A stretch of DNA of 64,000 bases from Apostichopus japonicus (lineage: Eukaryota; Echinodermata; Holothuroidea; Aspidochirotida; Stichopodidae), in NCBI RefSeq assembly GCF_037975245.1, contig NC_092580.1:27927501-27991500 (forward strand), read 5' to 3'. The translations under genes were made by a program, and so were the position numbers. Of this stretch, positions 42,047-53,870 are shown piece after piece (the stretch's first letter is position 1; each line of letters starts with the position of its first letter). Under the pieces are notes generated by a model, which searched no databases, was not told where the DNA came from, and saw nothing but the letters and a program-made list of their open reading frames with translations.

Positions 42047-45000
42047 CTACTCCTCTGTCTCTGCGTTGACTTCCATTTCTAAATTTCGTGCGTTCTGTTT
42101 AACCCTTTTGCGACATTTACGTCTTTGACGACGATTACGTAACACTTCACATTGGCTGATATCTGTAAAAGCTGGAGATCCTTCAAGAGCCAAAACAAAT
42201 GTCTCCCTCTCGCTGAAGCATGACTCGTAATCTGACGTCATTTGCCACTTGCAGATTCCGTCATCGTCTGGTTTACAGAAACCAAACTCTTCTTCGCAAT
42301 CTTCGCGATGATACCTCTCCGTCTTGTATGGGTTGTAGTAACATCTATGAGGGGTCCAATAGCTGCGTGCACCCTCGTACCCTGCACCACCATCCAACTC
42401 AGTGACTCTTATTGTCATATCAGACTTCACTCCTATAACCTGCAAAAACAAAATCAAAATATTTAGAGAAATACAAGAATTGTTCAGTTCAGTGTAGGAA
42501 TCAACACCAAAAAAATTTTACTCTCGTAGATGCTATGGTGACCCGGATCCGCAAATTGGACAAAAGAAAAATGTCAACGTTTTATCTCAAAATGTGGATT
42601 TTGTGTTTTATCTCAAAATTTTGGCTTTCATCGAAACATTAAGTGGAAGATATGACCTTTTCATGTCGGCACTTCGACTTTTCTCTCGAAAATACAACTT
42701 GTTAATTATTAAAAGTTCGAATACTTAATCTTAAAATATCAAAATTAAGGATTAGTATGATCTCTATACAAGTAAGGTGGAGTGGTCCTTAAGTAAAGTA
42801 GGGTATATTGTGGACAACTATAGTGGTTGCTCGGAATTTTCTCTTAGTTCGAATTTTCCACTTTAAAACGAAATATCGAAACATCGACTCCTGAGGGGTT
42901 TATATGAAACAGAATATTGATCATTTTGATTGGCTTGCGCTCTTTATGCTATTTCCAAAGATCCAGCTGTATGATCTAGCACTGTCTTCGAGAGCGTATC
43001 ATGTCACAACAGTGGGAAGCAGAAGCGTACTGCTACTCCCTACCCCACTTCCCCTCTGGTCAGTTCTTCCCCATCCTTATACCTACTCTAATTAAACAAT
43101 TTGCATTTGAGTATATAGTGAACTTGACGTGAGATTTTTACGTACCTGACAACCACACATTCTTCCATACTTGAATTCAAATCCTTTCTGCTGTTTACTG
43201 GAAAGGTCCTCCCATTCCGCAGAAAAACCACAATTTCCATGAAGCAAGTACTTGGTCCCATTACTTGTCTCAATTAGGCTTCCTGAAAGGGAGACATTCT
43301 GGTTATATTATTGATTAAAGACAACGCCGAAATGACTGGGAGACACATTGAGAAGCTGGAAAAGCAGGAGAGGTGACGGAGAAGCAGAAAACAGGAGGAG
43401 CAGAGAGAGAGATGGAGAGAGGTGGAGAGAGAGGTGGGTGGAGGTGGAGAGGGGGGGGGGAGATCATGCAGGGGTGGAAGAAGCGAGAGAAGCCAAGGGA
43501 ACGAAAGGAGATGCAAAAGGCGCAGACGGAACATGGAGGAGAAAGGAGCATAAGGAGCGGGGAGAATATGAAAGGAGGGGGGGGGGCAGGAAAGACATTT
43601 GAACGAGGGTCAAGCCAGGAGAGGGAACAGGGAGAGGGGTAGTAACGGTAAATAATAAATGAGTTTGGGGCTTTGGTTACACATTTAATGAATAATAACA
43701 TAAAAATAAGTGAAAAAAAGGAACCAAAGATGTTTTTATGACCTCCAGACGCGGTGATTTTATATAACAGAATATGATTCCATACATTGCACATATTTGT
43801 TTTTAACATCACATTTTTGAGAAGGTTAGTGGCATGCATATGGTTTTCAAAGGTGGGAGGGTGTGAGGGGCAACTTCTAAAAGCCCCCGGCTGATTTATA
43901 TTTGGCTTGAGGCGGATCGAGTACATTACAAAGGAGTGAGGTCAGTGAGGTCATTGAAGCCGACGCCGAATGTGGGGATCTATACCTCCAAAGACAAAAC
44001 AGTTAAGACGTCACACGGTGCATTCCGAGGCGTATTCAGACTATACACAAGGTCAAGAGGGTTTGCTAAACTACTTATACTCTTAAATGGGAATAACAAC
44101 CAGACTGAACCCGTTCCCTCCCGGATTGACGAATGGGGGTGAGCAATAACCTCCGCCACCCTCTCCTCAAAGATGATTTCTGAACGGGTTCTCCCATCCC
44201 CTCCCTCCCTCATATCTCCCGTCCCTGGGGCGGGGATAACCCTAGACCATTGATACTTACCAGTAACTAGGTACTCGGTATTTTGATCAAACCACGTTCC
44301 ACAGATAGAAGTTGGGTTATAAAACTCCAGTGTATCTCCGATCTCCACACGGCCAGGCTTAAGGTCCTTCACTAGTTCAGCGTGTAGTAAGTTATAGAAG
44401 TCATTATCGTAATTCGGTATTCTGACGTTAAACTTAGTCGACGTCACCAGGAGACGCACAACTAAAAATAATAAAAATGAGAAGAAGAATAATAATAGTA
44501 ATAATAATGATAATTTTTATTAAAAAAAGAGGAGCCTTCTAACTAATGAAAAGGGCCCGGCACTATTGAGTTTCTTCACAAACCTTCGAGGTATGGGAGG
44601 GGGTGGGCACGTGACCCCACGGCCCATCCCCCGGCTCCGTATCCCCTTATGTCGTTCATGGTTTTATAACACATTTTCCCATTAAGTATAATTGCACCAC
44701 AGTAGCTATAGACATGTAATATTCCTGGATGAGTGATAGATGTTTATTAACTAATCTTCTCTTCATCCTCGGGGTTGCAGTTTCCTCAATCAGCTTCCTA
44801 ATAACATCACGTTTATTAAACGACAAACAATTTTTTCACGGCCGCAAAGACAATTCTTACTAGGTTTTTCAGTATTATGATTATTTAATAACCTTCAAGC
44901 TATATGTATCCCCCATCCCTCACACCCCTTCATACTCATACAGGCGCGTAGCGAGGAATTTGCCAAGGGAGGGGCGAAAATGTAGGCAAACTATCAGAGC

Positions 45001-45404
45001 CGTAGATACGGCATTGCAAACTATCTAACCGTAGCGCCACCATAAGTTGGCGCGAAGCGTACAAGAAAGTTTGGCTGAAAATGCCTCCCAGATCGCTGGA
45101 AATGGCACTTCCCAGGCCTTGTAAGTTGCATCTTAGCATTTTCTCTTTTGAAATTACTAGCGATATCATAAAAAAATACAAAAAAAATATGCTCGAGGCG
45201 GTGGGCGGCTGCCTCCTTCGCCCCACCCCCCTTGGCTACGCGCCTGTACTCATATACAAACCCCTCCGAGTTAACAATAACAGGAAACTTACCAAAGTCT
45301 GCATCGCAAAAGACCTGTTGTGGATGGTAACGATAGCAGTCAGCGCACCCTTCAACAGAAATGCAACCCACAAGAGCAATCAAGATGGCGGCCGTTCGAT
45401 ACAT
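42047..45404 (-). CDS. TIMP/tensilin-like secreted protein, gene A, 4 exons
   Basis: Minus-strand exons: 45404-45293, 44461-44261, 43282-43146, 42439-42047 (TAG 42049-42047), giving 280 residues. Intron phases 1,1,0 and the 393-bp last exon are the same as in gene B, so the genes are tandem duplicates. Exon 1 encodes a ~19-residue signal peptide (MYRTAAILIALVGCISVEG) and mature CADCYRYHPQQVFCDADF, very close to the TIMP N-terminus. Exon 2 carries NPTSICGTW and EYLVTGK. Exon 3 has HGNCGFSAEW, KQQKGF and MCGC. Exon 4 has seven Cys, including FCKPDDDGICKW (compare the TIMP C-x-K-x-D-G-x-C-x-W segment), then a tail with RNRRQRRKCRKRVK. Mature Cys spacing is C-x-x-C, one residue more than metalloproteinase-inhibiting TIMPs. 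A hAT MITE (44941-45246) is in intron 1. Likely a secreted matrix protein; the tensilin role is inferred. Confidence 0.88.
42440..43145 (-). other. Gene A intron 3
   Basis: A 706-bp intron with canonical GTACGT donor and TTTGCAG acceptor. No repeat or exon recognised. Confidence 0.6.
43283..44260 (-). other. Gene A intron 2
   Basis: Contains a purine-rich (GA/GGA) stretch at about 43340-43640, which gives long but spurious open frames on both strands. It also has a GTGGCATGCATATGG-type repeat copy at about 43828-44055. No exon seen. Confidence 0.6.
44516..44826 (-). mobile_element. Interspersed repeat, inverted partner of 50998-51305
   Basis: About 310 bp, including AAAGGGCCCGGCA, TTCCCATTAAGTATAATTGC and GATAGATGTTTATTAACTAA. 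It matches the reverse complement of 50998-51305. A trinucleotide-rich tail adjoins one end of both copies, as expected for a retroposed sequence. It is in gene A intron 1. Confidence 0.65.
44941..45246 (+). mobile_element. hAT-type MITE in gene A intron 1
   Basis: 306 bp; ends CAGGCGCGTAGCGAGG and GGCTACGCGCCTG. The 8-bp direct repeat TACTCATA is at 44933-44940 and 45247-45254. It carries the family core CTATCTAACCGTAGCGCC at 45021. The right end lies only 46 bp inside the intron from the exon 1 donor. Confidence 0.85.
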
Positions 45405-46620
45405 TGTTTCGACTTCGTTGTCTTTCTTTCTGCAGAAAGTTAAACAGAAGTGTTAAGCAACGATTATATGAAACTAAACCAATGAATGTTATCATTGTAA
45501 CACTGAACGGGTGGGTGGGTCTCTGGGCGCTCAGACACCAAATGAAATGATAATAACTTATTTTTCAAATAATATTACATCTTCATTTGATAAATGAAAT
45601 GTATTGATTAAATCGATATTTATATGGACCCTGTTGTTTTTTTGTAGAAGAAAAGTGGGTAGAAAATGGTTAAAAGAAGCATTTTTACAAAGGAATTTGT
45701 CACAATCTGATGTACTCTACTATGATGGAGAGGTAAGGTATACATGGAGGTAACTGTCTCTTATTTTGATTCACTTAAATGAAAGATGGAAATTAAATAC
45801 TAAATTCAAACGTTTTTAAATGTATGAAAGAAAGAAAAACGGATCGAAAGAACGAACGAACGAATGTATGGATGGATGAAGCGTCGTATTAAATTTGTGG
45901 GAAATACATTATCTGATTTTAATGATTAAAACGAGTCATAAGTAAGAAAAAACCGCTAATAGTTACACTGCATGTGAGGTATCTATGTGAACTAATCCAT
46001 GGCTTTGCTAGAACGATATAAAGTCACTTTTTCTTAACTCAAAGATGCGATTTAATCAATTGTATACTTACAGTTTCAAGTCGTTTTCGTATAAAACAAG
46101 CAACTGTTTTCGTGACGCTTAAGTCGGTTGACAGAAGATGATATAACTACTGAAATTCTATTTTTTCTTCCAGAAGCTTTATACAAAGGTGTGTCCTAAA
46201 CTACCATATCTACCATATCTGTTAATTTACGACCTCGCTGCAAGGAAACTAATCTGTGACATTAAGACAGCTCTTGTAGCTTGTAGCTTCAAGCAACTGG
46301 ACTTATTATACACTATACTAAAAACTTATATAAATAAAGAGTTATGACTCCCTTTTGGAATATCGCTTTAGTTTATAATGTTTAATGATATGCTGGTCAG
46401 TATAGGGCATATTGCATTGAACGTGGAATAGCTGACGTCTGCCAAACAGACTAGCGGTCATTGATCTAAGTTATTCTCAACATCAGTCTGAGAACCGATT
46501 TGATCACCCGATAGTCATAGCTGGTACAGCAACTACTGTTCACGTCCCACAACCGTGCATCAGTAATTACTACTTTGTGTTCGTAACATGGTTACATGTG
46601 TTACAGATGGCACTGTAACA
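45405..46620. other. Upstream region of gene A
   Basis: Contains the presumed promoter of gene A. On the minus strand a CATTGGTTT (inverted CCAAT-like) motif lies ~80-90 bp upstream of the ATG, and a TTTCTGCAG could be an acceptor of a 5' UTR intron. No TATA box was clear. No other gene. Confidence 0.35.
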
Positions 46621-46637
46621 ACTAGAATATTCATAAT

Positions 46638-47150
46638 CATAATTTAAGATCCTCTACTGCACGTAACCTGCACATTACAGGCGGACACACTAATTTTTAT
46701 AACAACCGTTTTTCATGCATTGCCGCAAAAGACTGGAACAAACTAGATCAAAGAGTAAAATCAGCAAGAAATCTTAACCATTTTAAACGCCTAGTATCTG
46801 ATATTGTTTAGGCCTACTTCACTTTTATTTTTACCAAATTTCTTAATTTTCTTTACTCTGTACACATTTTTTATTATTAAGCATTATTAATGTATTTATG
46901 ACTTCTTAAGTTTTCATACTTTTTATATTATAATATGTCTTTTTAAAAACTATTTTTTATTATATGTCTTTATAAAAACTATTTTTTAAAAACTATTTTA
47001 TTAAGCATTATTAATGTATTTATGACTTCTTAAATTTTCATACTTTTTATATTATTATATGTCTTATCAGAGGGCCTCGTGGAAGATTAGCTATTGCTAA
47101 ACGAACTACCCTCTTAAAATAAAGTTGAAATAAAATAAATAAATAAAATC
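46638..47150 (+). pseudogene. 3' end of a CR1/L2-like LINE
   Basis: An open segment ending at TAG 46809-46811 reads NLRSSTARNLHI ... RFSCIAAKDWNKLDQRV ... LNHFKRLVSDIV, the typical C-terminus of CR1/L2-type reverse transcriptase polyproteins (YNLRSS...FSxxAxxxWNxLP...FKxxL). The 3' UTR follows, with CTCGTGGAAGATTAGC and an AATAAA-repeat tail at 47130-47150. The rest of the LINE is absent (5' truncation). A segment of the UTR (46879-46945) is duplicated at 47001-47068. Confidence 0.75.
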
Positions 47151-47481
47151 TACAAAGCTGTTAACTTGTTCCCATGTAAGACAAAGAACTGCGCGACTGG
47201 ACAAGGAGTCTAAGAAGATGAGAATGCCTACAAGATGAAGTATAGGAGGCACAGTACCGCTTGATTCCAGTTCACACCTCTCTTTAAATTACGCCAACTC
47301 GTCATGCCGAGAACGAGGATAGGCCAGGTTCGGGTATATCCATAGGCCTATGTAAAGCATAAAAGATTAGATACGACTTCATTTTAGTATTGCGTGCTCG
47401 TACTCGATGGTTGGTCACTACTGTTCATGTCCCACAACCGTGCATCATCAATTACTACATTGTTCGTAACACGGTAACATG

Positions 47482-47849
47482 CAGTGACGGAGCTAGGGGT
47501 ATTGGTCAGGGGGGTCGAGAATGGTCTGTAGGGGCGCTTTCGACACTATCTAAGCGGAGCGCCACCACAGGTTGGCGCGGAGCGTAGAAGAATTTTTTAG
47601 TAAAGATACTCCCTAGATCGCCGGAAATTACCCTTTCCAGGCCATGCTAATTTGCAGATAAACGAAGAATAAATAGGTGTCATCGCCAACAAAATGTGAC
47701 AAATGTCAATAGGTAGATGAGAGCGCAATAAAAAAGTCAATAGTCGCGAATAAGTAAAAAGTGGTAAAAAAGCTGAAAAGGGCGCCAGCAGTCCATTTGA
47801 GTCCTACAGGGGGGCATCCGCCCCTGACTGTATGGACGCTCCGCCACTG
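47482..47849 (+). mobile_element. hAT-type MITE with perfect 8-bp target duplication
   Basis: 368 bp; ends CAGTGACGGAGC and GCTCCGCCACTG. Flanked by GTAACATG at 47474-47481 and 47850-47857. A paralogous uninterrupted site is present at about 46589-46616 (GTAACATGGTTACATGTG). It carries the core CTATCTAAGCGGAGCGCC at 47546. Confidence 0.88.
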
Positions 47850-48974
47850 GTAACATGTGTTACAGGACACGACCAATAGTTACTGTACCAGCTACATGGG
47901 TATCTGGTGATTTGATTCAAATAGTTCACACCCAGCATACCTCCGGAGTTTTTCGCCACTTTTATTGTTTCATCACTTTTTGATTAGCCTATTTGCTTTG
48001 TCACTCGATTTAAAGTATAACGACCCTAAAGCTAACTATTTTGTCACTGTAATATCCGACAAACCGTACAACAAAACATAAATAAATAAAAGTTGATGTA
48101 TATGTGTAAATATCATCCCGTCGTTATTACGGTGCACGCTGTTTCAACGCTAGCCACACCCTCAGCCAGAACTGCAGTTAACATTATAGCATTTTACAGG
48201 TATGTATTGCGACACTATACGAGTGTATGGACAGCGAGAATATCACGTGATCTTTAAACTTTTTCACATGCTTAAATCTCGTCTAATTTTCTCCTCCGTC
48301 TCCGTGCATATGGACTCTTCCCCATTGGTGGTTATGGTAGCGTTTCTGAGCAAGGGTGTGTGTGTTGGGGCGAGTTGGGGGGGGGGGGTGGGGTACCCAT
48401 ATTATTAATCTTGTTTTACCCAGTTTACCTCTCGTTGATCCCTCCTAGAATTCCAACATGTAGAACAACAACAACAAAATGTTTCATCCTGGTGTAGGCT
48501 TTAAATGCACAAATATACATCCTATGATAAGATTTGGATGAAGGTATGGGGAGGGAGACACTTGAGATTACTTATACGTTTAAGGCTATTAAGGATCCTC
48601 CATACGAAAGCATATTAAGCTGATGTGCAGTTTTCATGTCACCAGTACTTTAAAAACTGTTAGATTAATTCTTTTGGCCTATGTTGGCAATCAATGTGCC
48701 AATAAAGTTTCATAAATTCAGTGACTTCTTTTATGTTTCTAATATTCACTAGGTTTTATACGATTGGTGTCTATAGTTTCATCTTCATTGGAAAGATGCT
48801 AGTTGATAACAATACACAATATTTTCTTTATAATTGACAGTTTGATGAAAAGATCATCCAATGAAAGAACCTGACCTAGCTTCATTCATTCATGCTATAG
48901 GAGTTAGACTTGCAGTCTTTAGCTAGGATCATATACAACCAAAGCTAGGCCCAGCAAGATGTCCTTCAAACACA

Positions 48975-49387
48975 AATAAAGGCAACTTCTGACAAAATTA
49001 AAGCCAAAACCTAAACTTAAGCGCAGTAGAGCTGAAGGAAGCTCATCGGAAGCAGCGCCAACAAACAACAGAGGTCAATTGCTGTTAGGAAACAAACTGC
49101 AGAGCACTGACAAGAAAAAGAAAGTGCATATTGGTTGTATTGACTATAATGAAGAACACAAAGAATTCAAGCAAGTTAGAATCCAGAATGGTGTGGGTAC
49201 AAGGCATGTATATGCATGGATCGGTCGGCTACCAAAGCAAATGTACAACAAATTGCTCAAGATCCCCCTCACTCCACCCCAAATGGGATGTCAGCCAAGG
49301 ACCCTTAGTTCATCATTTTCTACAGATCTTCAGGATATGAGTCAGCAAATGATAGCAGATAATATGACAGCTTTACGAAACTTTTGA
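48975..49387 (+). pseudogene. Decayed open reading frame, unrecognised protein fragment
   Basis: In one frame (about 49007-49387) the translation has natural-looking composition: KPKLKRSRAEGSSSEAAP, KKKKVHIGCIDYNEEHKEF, VRIQNGVGTRHVYAW. The V-x-I-G-x-I-x-Y and G-x-G-T-R pattern reminds me of an uncharacterised, probably transposon-linked family, but I cannot name it. It lacks a clear start and splice context. It may be a gene fragment or TE remnant. Confidence 0.3.
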
Positions 49388-50745
49388 AATTAGCTACTTA
49401 GCTAAATTGCTAATTAGTCACAACTCTGAATGAACCTGATTATATCATCTGATTTAGTTCTGATGAGGAGTTCTCAGACGTTGGCTGTAAGACTGAAGTG
49501 ATTACAAGTGTACACCGCTTCAAACTGAACAGTACTAAAGGTACAACCAACCATAGAGTTTGGAAGGGGAGGAGGGACCGAGGAGTTTGAGACAGCAATA
49601 CCAATTGTATTCCTTGTTGCAATGAATTATTGATTTTCTGGAATTCGTCTAGCTTGGGACCAAAATTCCTAAATGTTTTTTTTAGAATGACTATATATAT
49701 AGTTGATAGCAGTAATATTTTACATAAAGATAATCGGGCTTCCTCAACTTTATATGGTCAGTTTCCAACAACTGGTACTATTTTCGAGTTCTGTGTGTGT
49801 TTAATTAAATGAAACTTCAAGGACCACTCACTATTTGAGTAACAAAATTGTACAAAATTGTGGTAAAGACAATCCGTAACAGTGTAGTATAAGCAGACGT
49901 TTTCAGCGGTGGTATATAACATGATAACTCGTGCATTGTGCTCAATGCATTGTTGTCATCCATTTACACTTATTATACATTAATTCTGGTATCTCTCTCA
50001 AGAATCGGTATAATGTCGAGTAGCTTCCTGAATGTCCATTCAAGTTATTTTCATGCATTAGCAATCGATATTAATCAACCACCTGTTGACAACAGGGAAT
50101 ATCCCCCCTTTAAAGCGGCGTTCCTCTTGACAAACTTCAATTTCGTCGTCTTCAAACAGGGCTCGAAATGTCTTCAGTGCCATAATATGTAGAGAGAAAG
50201 TACATCATAACTGGCCTTCCGAAAGGTCCAGGGTGTAATCTGAAGGAACTTATGAGGTGTGAGTCCCACTGCAACGCGGCATCATCTAGTTTATCTTTCT
50301 ACCAAAAACAGAAAACATGCAAATTCTGCGATGAAACACGCAATATGACAGGATCGAGAATAACTCATTAATACATATCCCAAATGGTTTGAGTTTATCG
50401 TAGGAGTCTACATGCCGTACAAAGTTTGGACAAATACCATGAAAACGTAGTCCGTTTACTGTCAAGGGTATAACTCCTAGGAAAGAAAGCTTTGTATGGG
50501 GATAATGTTATTATAAGAACGTTTGAATATAAACTATAGTTTATATTACAAACTTTGATTTGTTTGGGTTCATTTTAACTCTCCATTGACTACACCGGTT
50601 AATTTTAGGAAGACAGTGAATATTTGATTAGAACTAACGCACATAGAAATGCTGTTATAACCGTGTTAAATAGCGAGGTCGTCGGCGAATTTAATGCCTG
50701 CCAATAGACGGTCAACGTATTTTCTTTGAACTTTCTTGACTGTGT

Positions 50746-50748
<3 letters not shown>
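49388..50748. other. Unannotated intergenic stretch
   Basis: No repeat family, RNA gene or convincing coding region recognised. Confidence 0.5.

Positions 50749-50814
<66 letters not shown>
50749..50814. repeat. AT microsatellite
   Basis: (AT)n tract of about 66 bp. Confidence 0.95.
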
Positions 50815-50816
<2 letters not shown>

Positions 50817-50997
50817 CTTAACATATGGCATTTTCATCAATACCATGCGTCAGGCTTGATTGGTTCTCAGAAAAAATATAAAAAGACATTTGGAAACAAA
50901 ATCAATCGAAAGTGATTAGTGTGACTAAACTATCAGATAAATCATTGTTAATGAACCAAAATGAGTCATCAATTCCGTCAAAGTTCGAGCCATCAAT

Positions 50998-51380
50998 AAA
51001 CGTAATGTTATTAGGAAGCTGATTGAGGAAACTGCAACCCCGAGGATGAAGAGAAGATTAGTTAATAAACATCTATCACTCATCAAGAAATATTACATGT
51101 ATATAGTTACTGTGGTGCAATTAAACTTAATGGGAAAATGTGTTATAAAACTATGAACGATATAAGGGCCTACGGAGCCGGCGGGGGATAAGACTTTGGG
51201 TCTCGTGCCCACCTCCTCCCCTACCTCGAAGTTTTGTGAAGAAACTTTACAATGCCGGGCCCTTTTCATAAGTTAGAACGCTCCCCTTTTTTTAAATAAA
51301 AATTCTTCTTCTTCTTCTTATTGTTATTAGTAGTAGTAGTGGTAGTAGTTGTAGTACTAGTAGTAGTAGCAGTAGTAGTT

Positions 51381-51421
<41 letters not shown>

Positions 51422-51438
51422 CGAAGTAGTAGTAGTAG
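50998..51438 (+). mobile_element. Interspersed repeat with CTT/TAG tail (partner of 44516-44826)
   Basis: 50998-51305 matches the reverse complement of 44516-44826. It continues into CTT repeats and a long (TAG)n microsatellite (51316-51438). One frame at its 5' part reads VIRKLIEETATPRMKRRLVN, so the repeat may contain a coding remnant. Family not recognised. Confidence 0.6.
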
Positions 51439-53756
51439 GTTCCAGTTTGCAGGGGTAGTTTGAAGTCATTTTGCGACCCCCTCCTCCTTAAAGCAAAGTC
51501 ACATGCGTCCCACTATCAATCGAAGTTTTTGCCACCCCCCCCGCCACACCCTCTGCTACACGGTCATGTATGTGAGTCGCTGAGGTTTGACTGATTCAAT
51601 GACTGACAGGCTCATTCCCCTCCCCCCTCCCCCACAGAAAGATGAATCAAATCTGAATCGAAACAGATATGTCTTATTAGCAAACTTGTGGAAGAAATGT
51701 GGAATAAAAGTACACAATTTCAGTGTCTCTATGAAGCAGCATACCCATCTCTGTAAATTAGCGACAGATGTCACTCGGACTTTTCTTAAGACCATGCTTG
51801 CATTCTTCCAAATAAAAAATAATCTTTTTTGTTTATTTCAGTGACTTTCAGTTTTTATAATTTCAAAAGATGGAGTGTTAAGTTTTAAAAAAAGAGACGA
51901 GTTATTAAAATGAGTCATCTGATTAAGTAATAGATTGCCCCATTATAATAAAGATACATGTAGCTCACCATTTCTCTGGAGCAAAACAAAAACTTATATT
52001 CCATGACGAATTATTTTCAGGACGATGTCACTAAACAGAGCCTAGACTCTTGTCACCTATTGTGACAAGGATATAATGTTATAATTGACACGAGCTTGGT
52101 AAAAAATAATCTAATTGTTTTGCATGAATTGAAAGGAATGATTTGGTCTAATTAAGATTAAGATAATATTTTTTAATTGAGGGACAGACACACCCACATG
52201 CATGACAGTTCAAAACTTTAAAAATATATCATGGTAGTAACCAACTAAAACCCGCGAGTAACGAAACGGCTATTTTCAGTGACAGAAACTTCGCTATTTT
52301 AAAATCGTAGACTTGAATTTATTGTCTGTATGTCAAAAACAAAGTTATCTCAGTTTTGCATGAGTGCAAGGGATCCGTTTTGTTTAATTAAAAATAAGAA
52401 ACCTTTTTTATTGGGGAAAAAATTGCACCTCATGATATATTATATAGTTATTACATTTGATATATTTATGCATGATATATGATAAAAAGTGTCATCTTGA
52501 TTAACAATTTCTGTAATCAACCACATCCAGGAATTAATGAAACGAACATTATGGTGACGGCAAATTGACTATTTAAAAAAAAAATTCTAGTTAAAATTTA
52601 TTATCGTTATCAAAAAGGAGAAAGCCATACAGTATGCTAAGTTCTGCGAATTTATAAGAATCTGGTGACAGATGAGTTAATTTGAACATTAATTAATGAA
52701 TTGAGTATAATTAGACAGACCAATATAGGCAGTGAGATGAAAGGAGGATGCGGGGAAGGGGTGAGCAGGGGGCATGACCGCCCATCTCCCATCGTCAGTT
52801 CGGGAAATGGTTCAGTCGCGGGATTTGTTGTTGTTGTTGTTGTTGTTGGTGCATTTAAACGAGGAACAATTACATCACTTCAACTGGGGTCCTTCTCCCA
52901 TCTTGGTTTGTATTAAACCTCACACACACATTTATTAGCACAACCTTGCGTTATGAGCTACTTATACATACCTAATTTATACTATATGCCTAAGATTCAA
53001 ACACTTGACGCATAAATGTTGATCCCCCCAACCCCACCACCACCCATACATGGGCGTCGGTTTTAATGAACCCAGGGCATGCAGCACACCCTCATTTGAT
53101 TCACCTCTGGCCCTCCCATAGAGGCCCAATATACCTAAATCGGCCGGGAGAAATTTTAAAATTACTGACAAGACTTGGAAACATAAGTGCCAGTTCAAGT
53201 AATATTGCAATGTGCAAAATTGAAGTAGATCATCGGTTATCTCACACAAGCGCAATAGATTTAAACTTGAAAACGACAGTTTGCTACAACCATTTTGTGA
53301 GGTTATAAAATATTTCATGAATGCATTCAAATCAACATGTTACCCACATGTTATTGCTTCCACACATTCGAGTCCAGTTTCAGGGAACGAACTGTGGAAC
53401 ATCGTAACAAAACCATCCGCAAAAAGAAGTGCATTATTTTCTATAAAATATGGTACAGTTTATTCCCAAATATTGTTGACATTACAAAAGAAATCTTTAT
53501 AGGGCATTTACCGGTACCGTTAATAGTTTCATCAATGTGTAATATATACTGCTTCCTTTTGTTTTTTGTTATCAAACATTTCGACATTTTCTCCGAGAGT
53601 TATTTAATTATGAACTAAAACTCTCATGGTTACCTTGTAAATAAGTTAATTAATTCAATTAAAAGTATTCCATAAAACGTACGGGAAAGAAATTTAAAAG
53701 ACATAACTGGAATACAAAAAAAAATGTTTATAGTATGCTTAAAATAACGTTGTCGG
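51439..53756. other. Unannotated intergenic stretch
   Basis: Contains poly-C runs, a (TTG)n stretch near 52830 and an inverted fragment of the GTGGCGTGCATAGG family at about 53040-53130. No gene recognised. Confidence 0.5.
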
Positions 53757-53870
53757 TTCAAGTTTGAACAGTGGTATTATTATTATTATTATTACACCGG
53801 TGCTTATATAGCGCAAAATCTCAGGGTTCAATGCGCTTAACAAAACAAGTACAAAATACAAAAATACAAT
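53757..53870 (-). mobile_element. SINE-like 3' tail fragment
   Basis: On the minus strand AAGCGCATTGAACCC ... GCGCTATATAAGCACC runs into an AAT-repeat tail (53773-53795). The layout resembles the tail of the SINE-like element at 6790-7030. Confidence 0.4.

Noticed and set aside
43274-43926. 203-residue minus-strand frame and plus-strand Glu/Arg-rich frames
   Set aside because: Purine-rich low-complexity DNA inside intron 2 of TIMP-like gene A; no motif or splice support.
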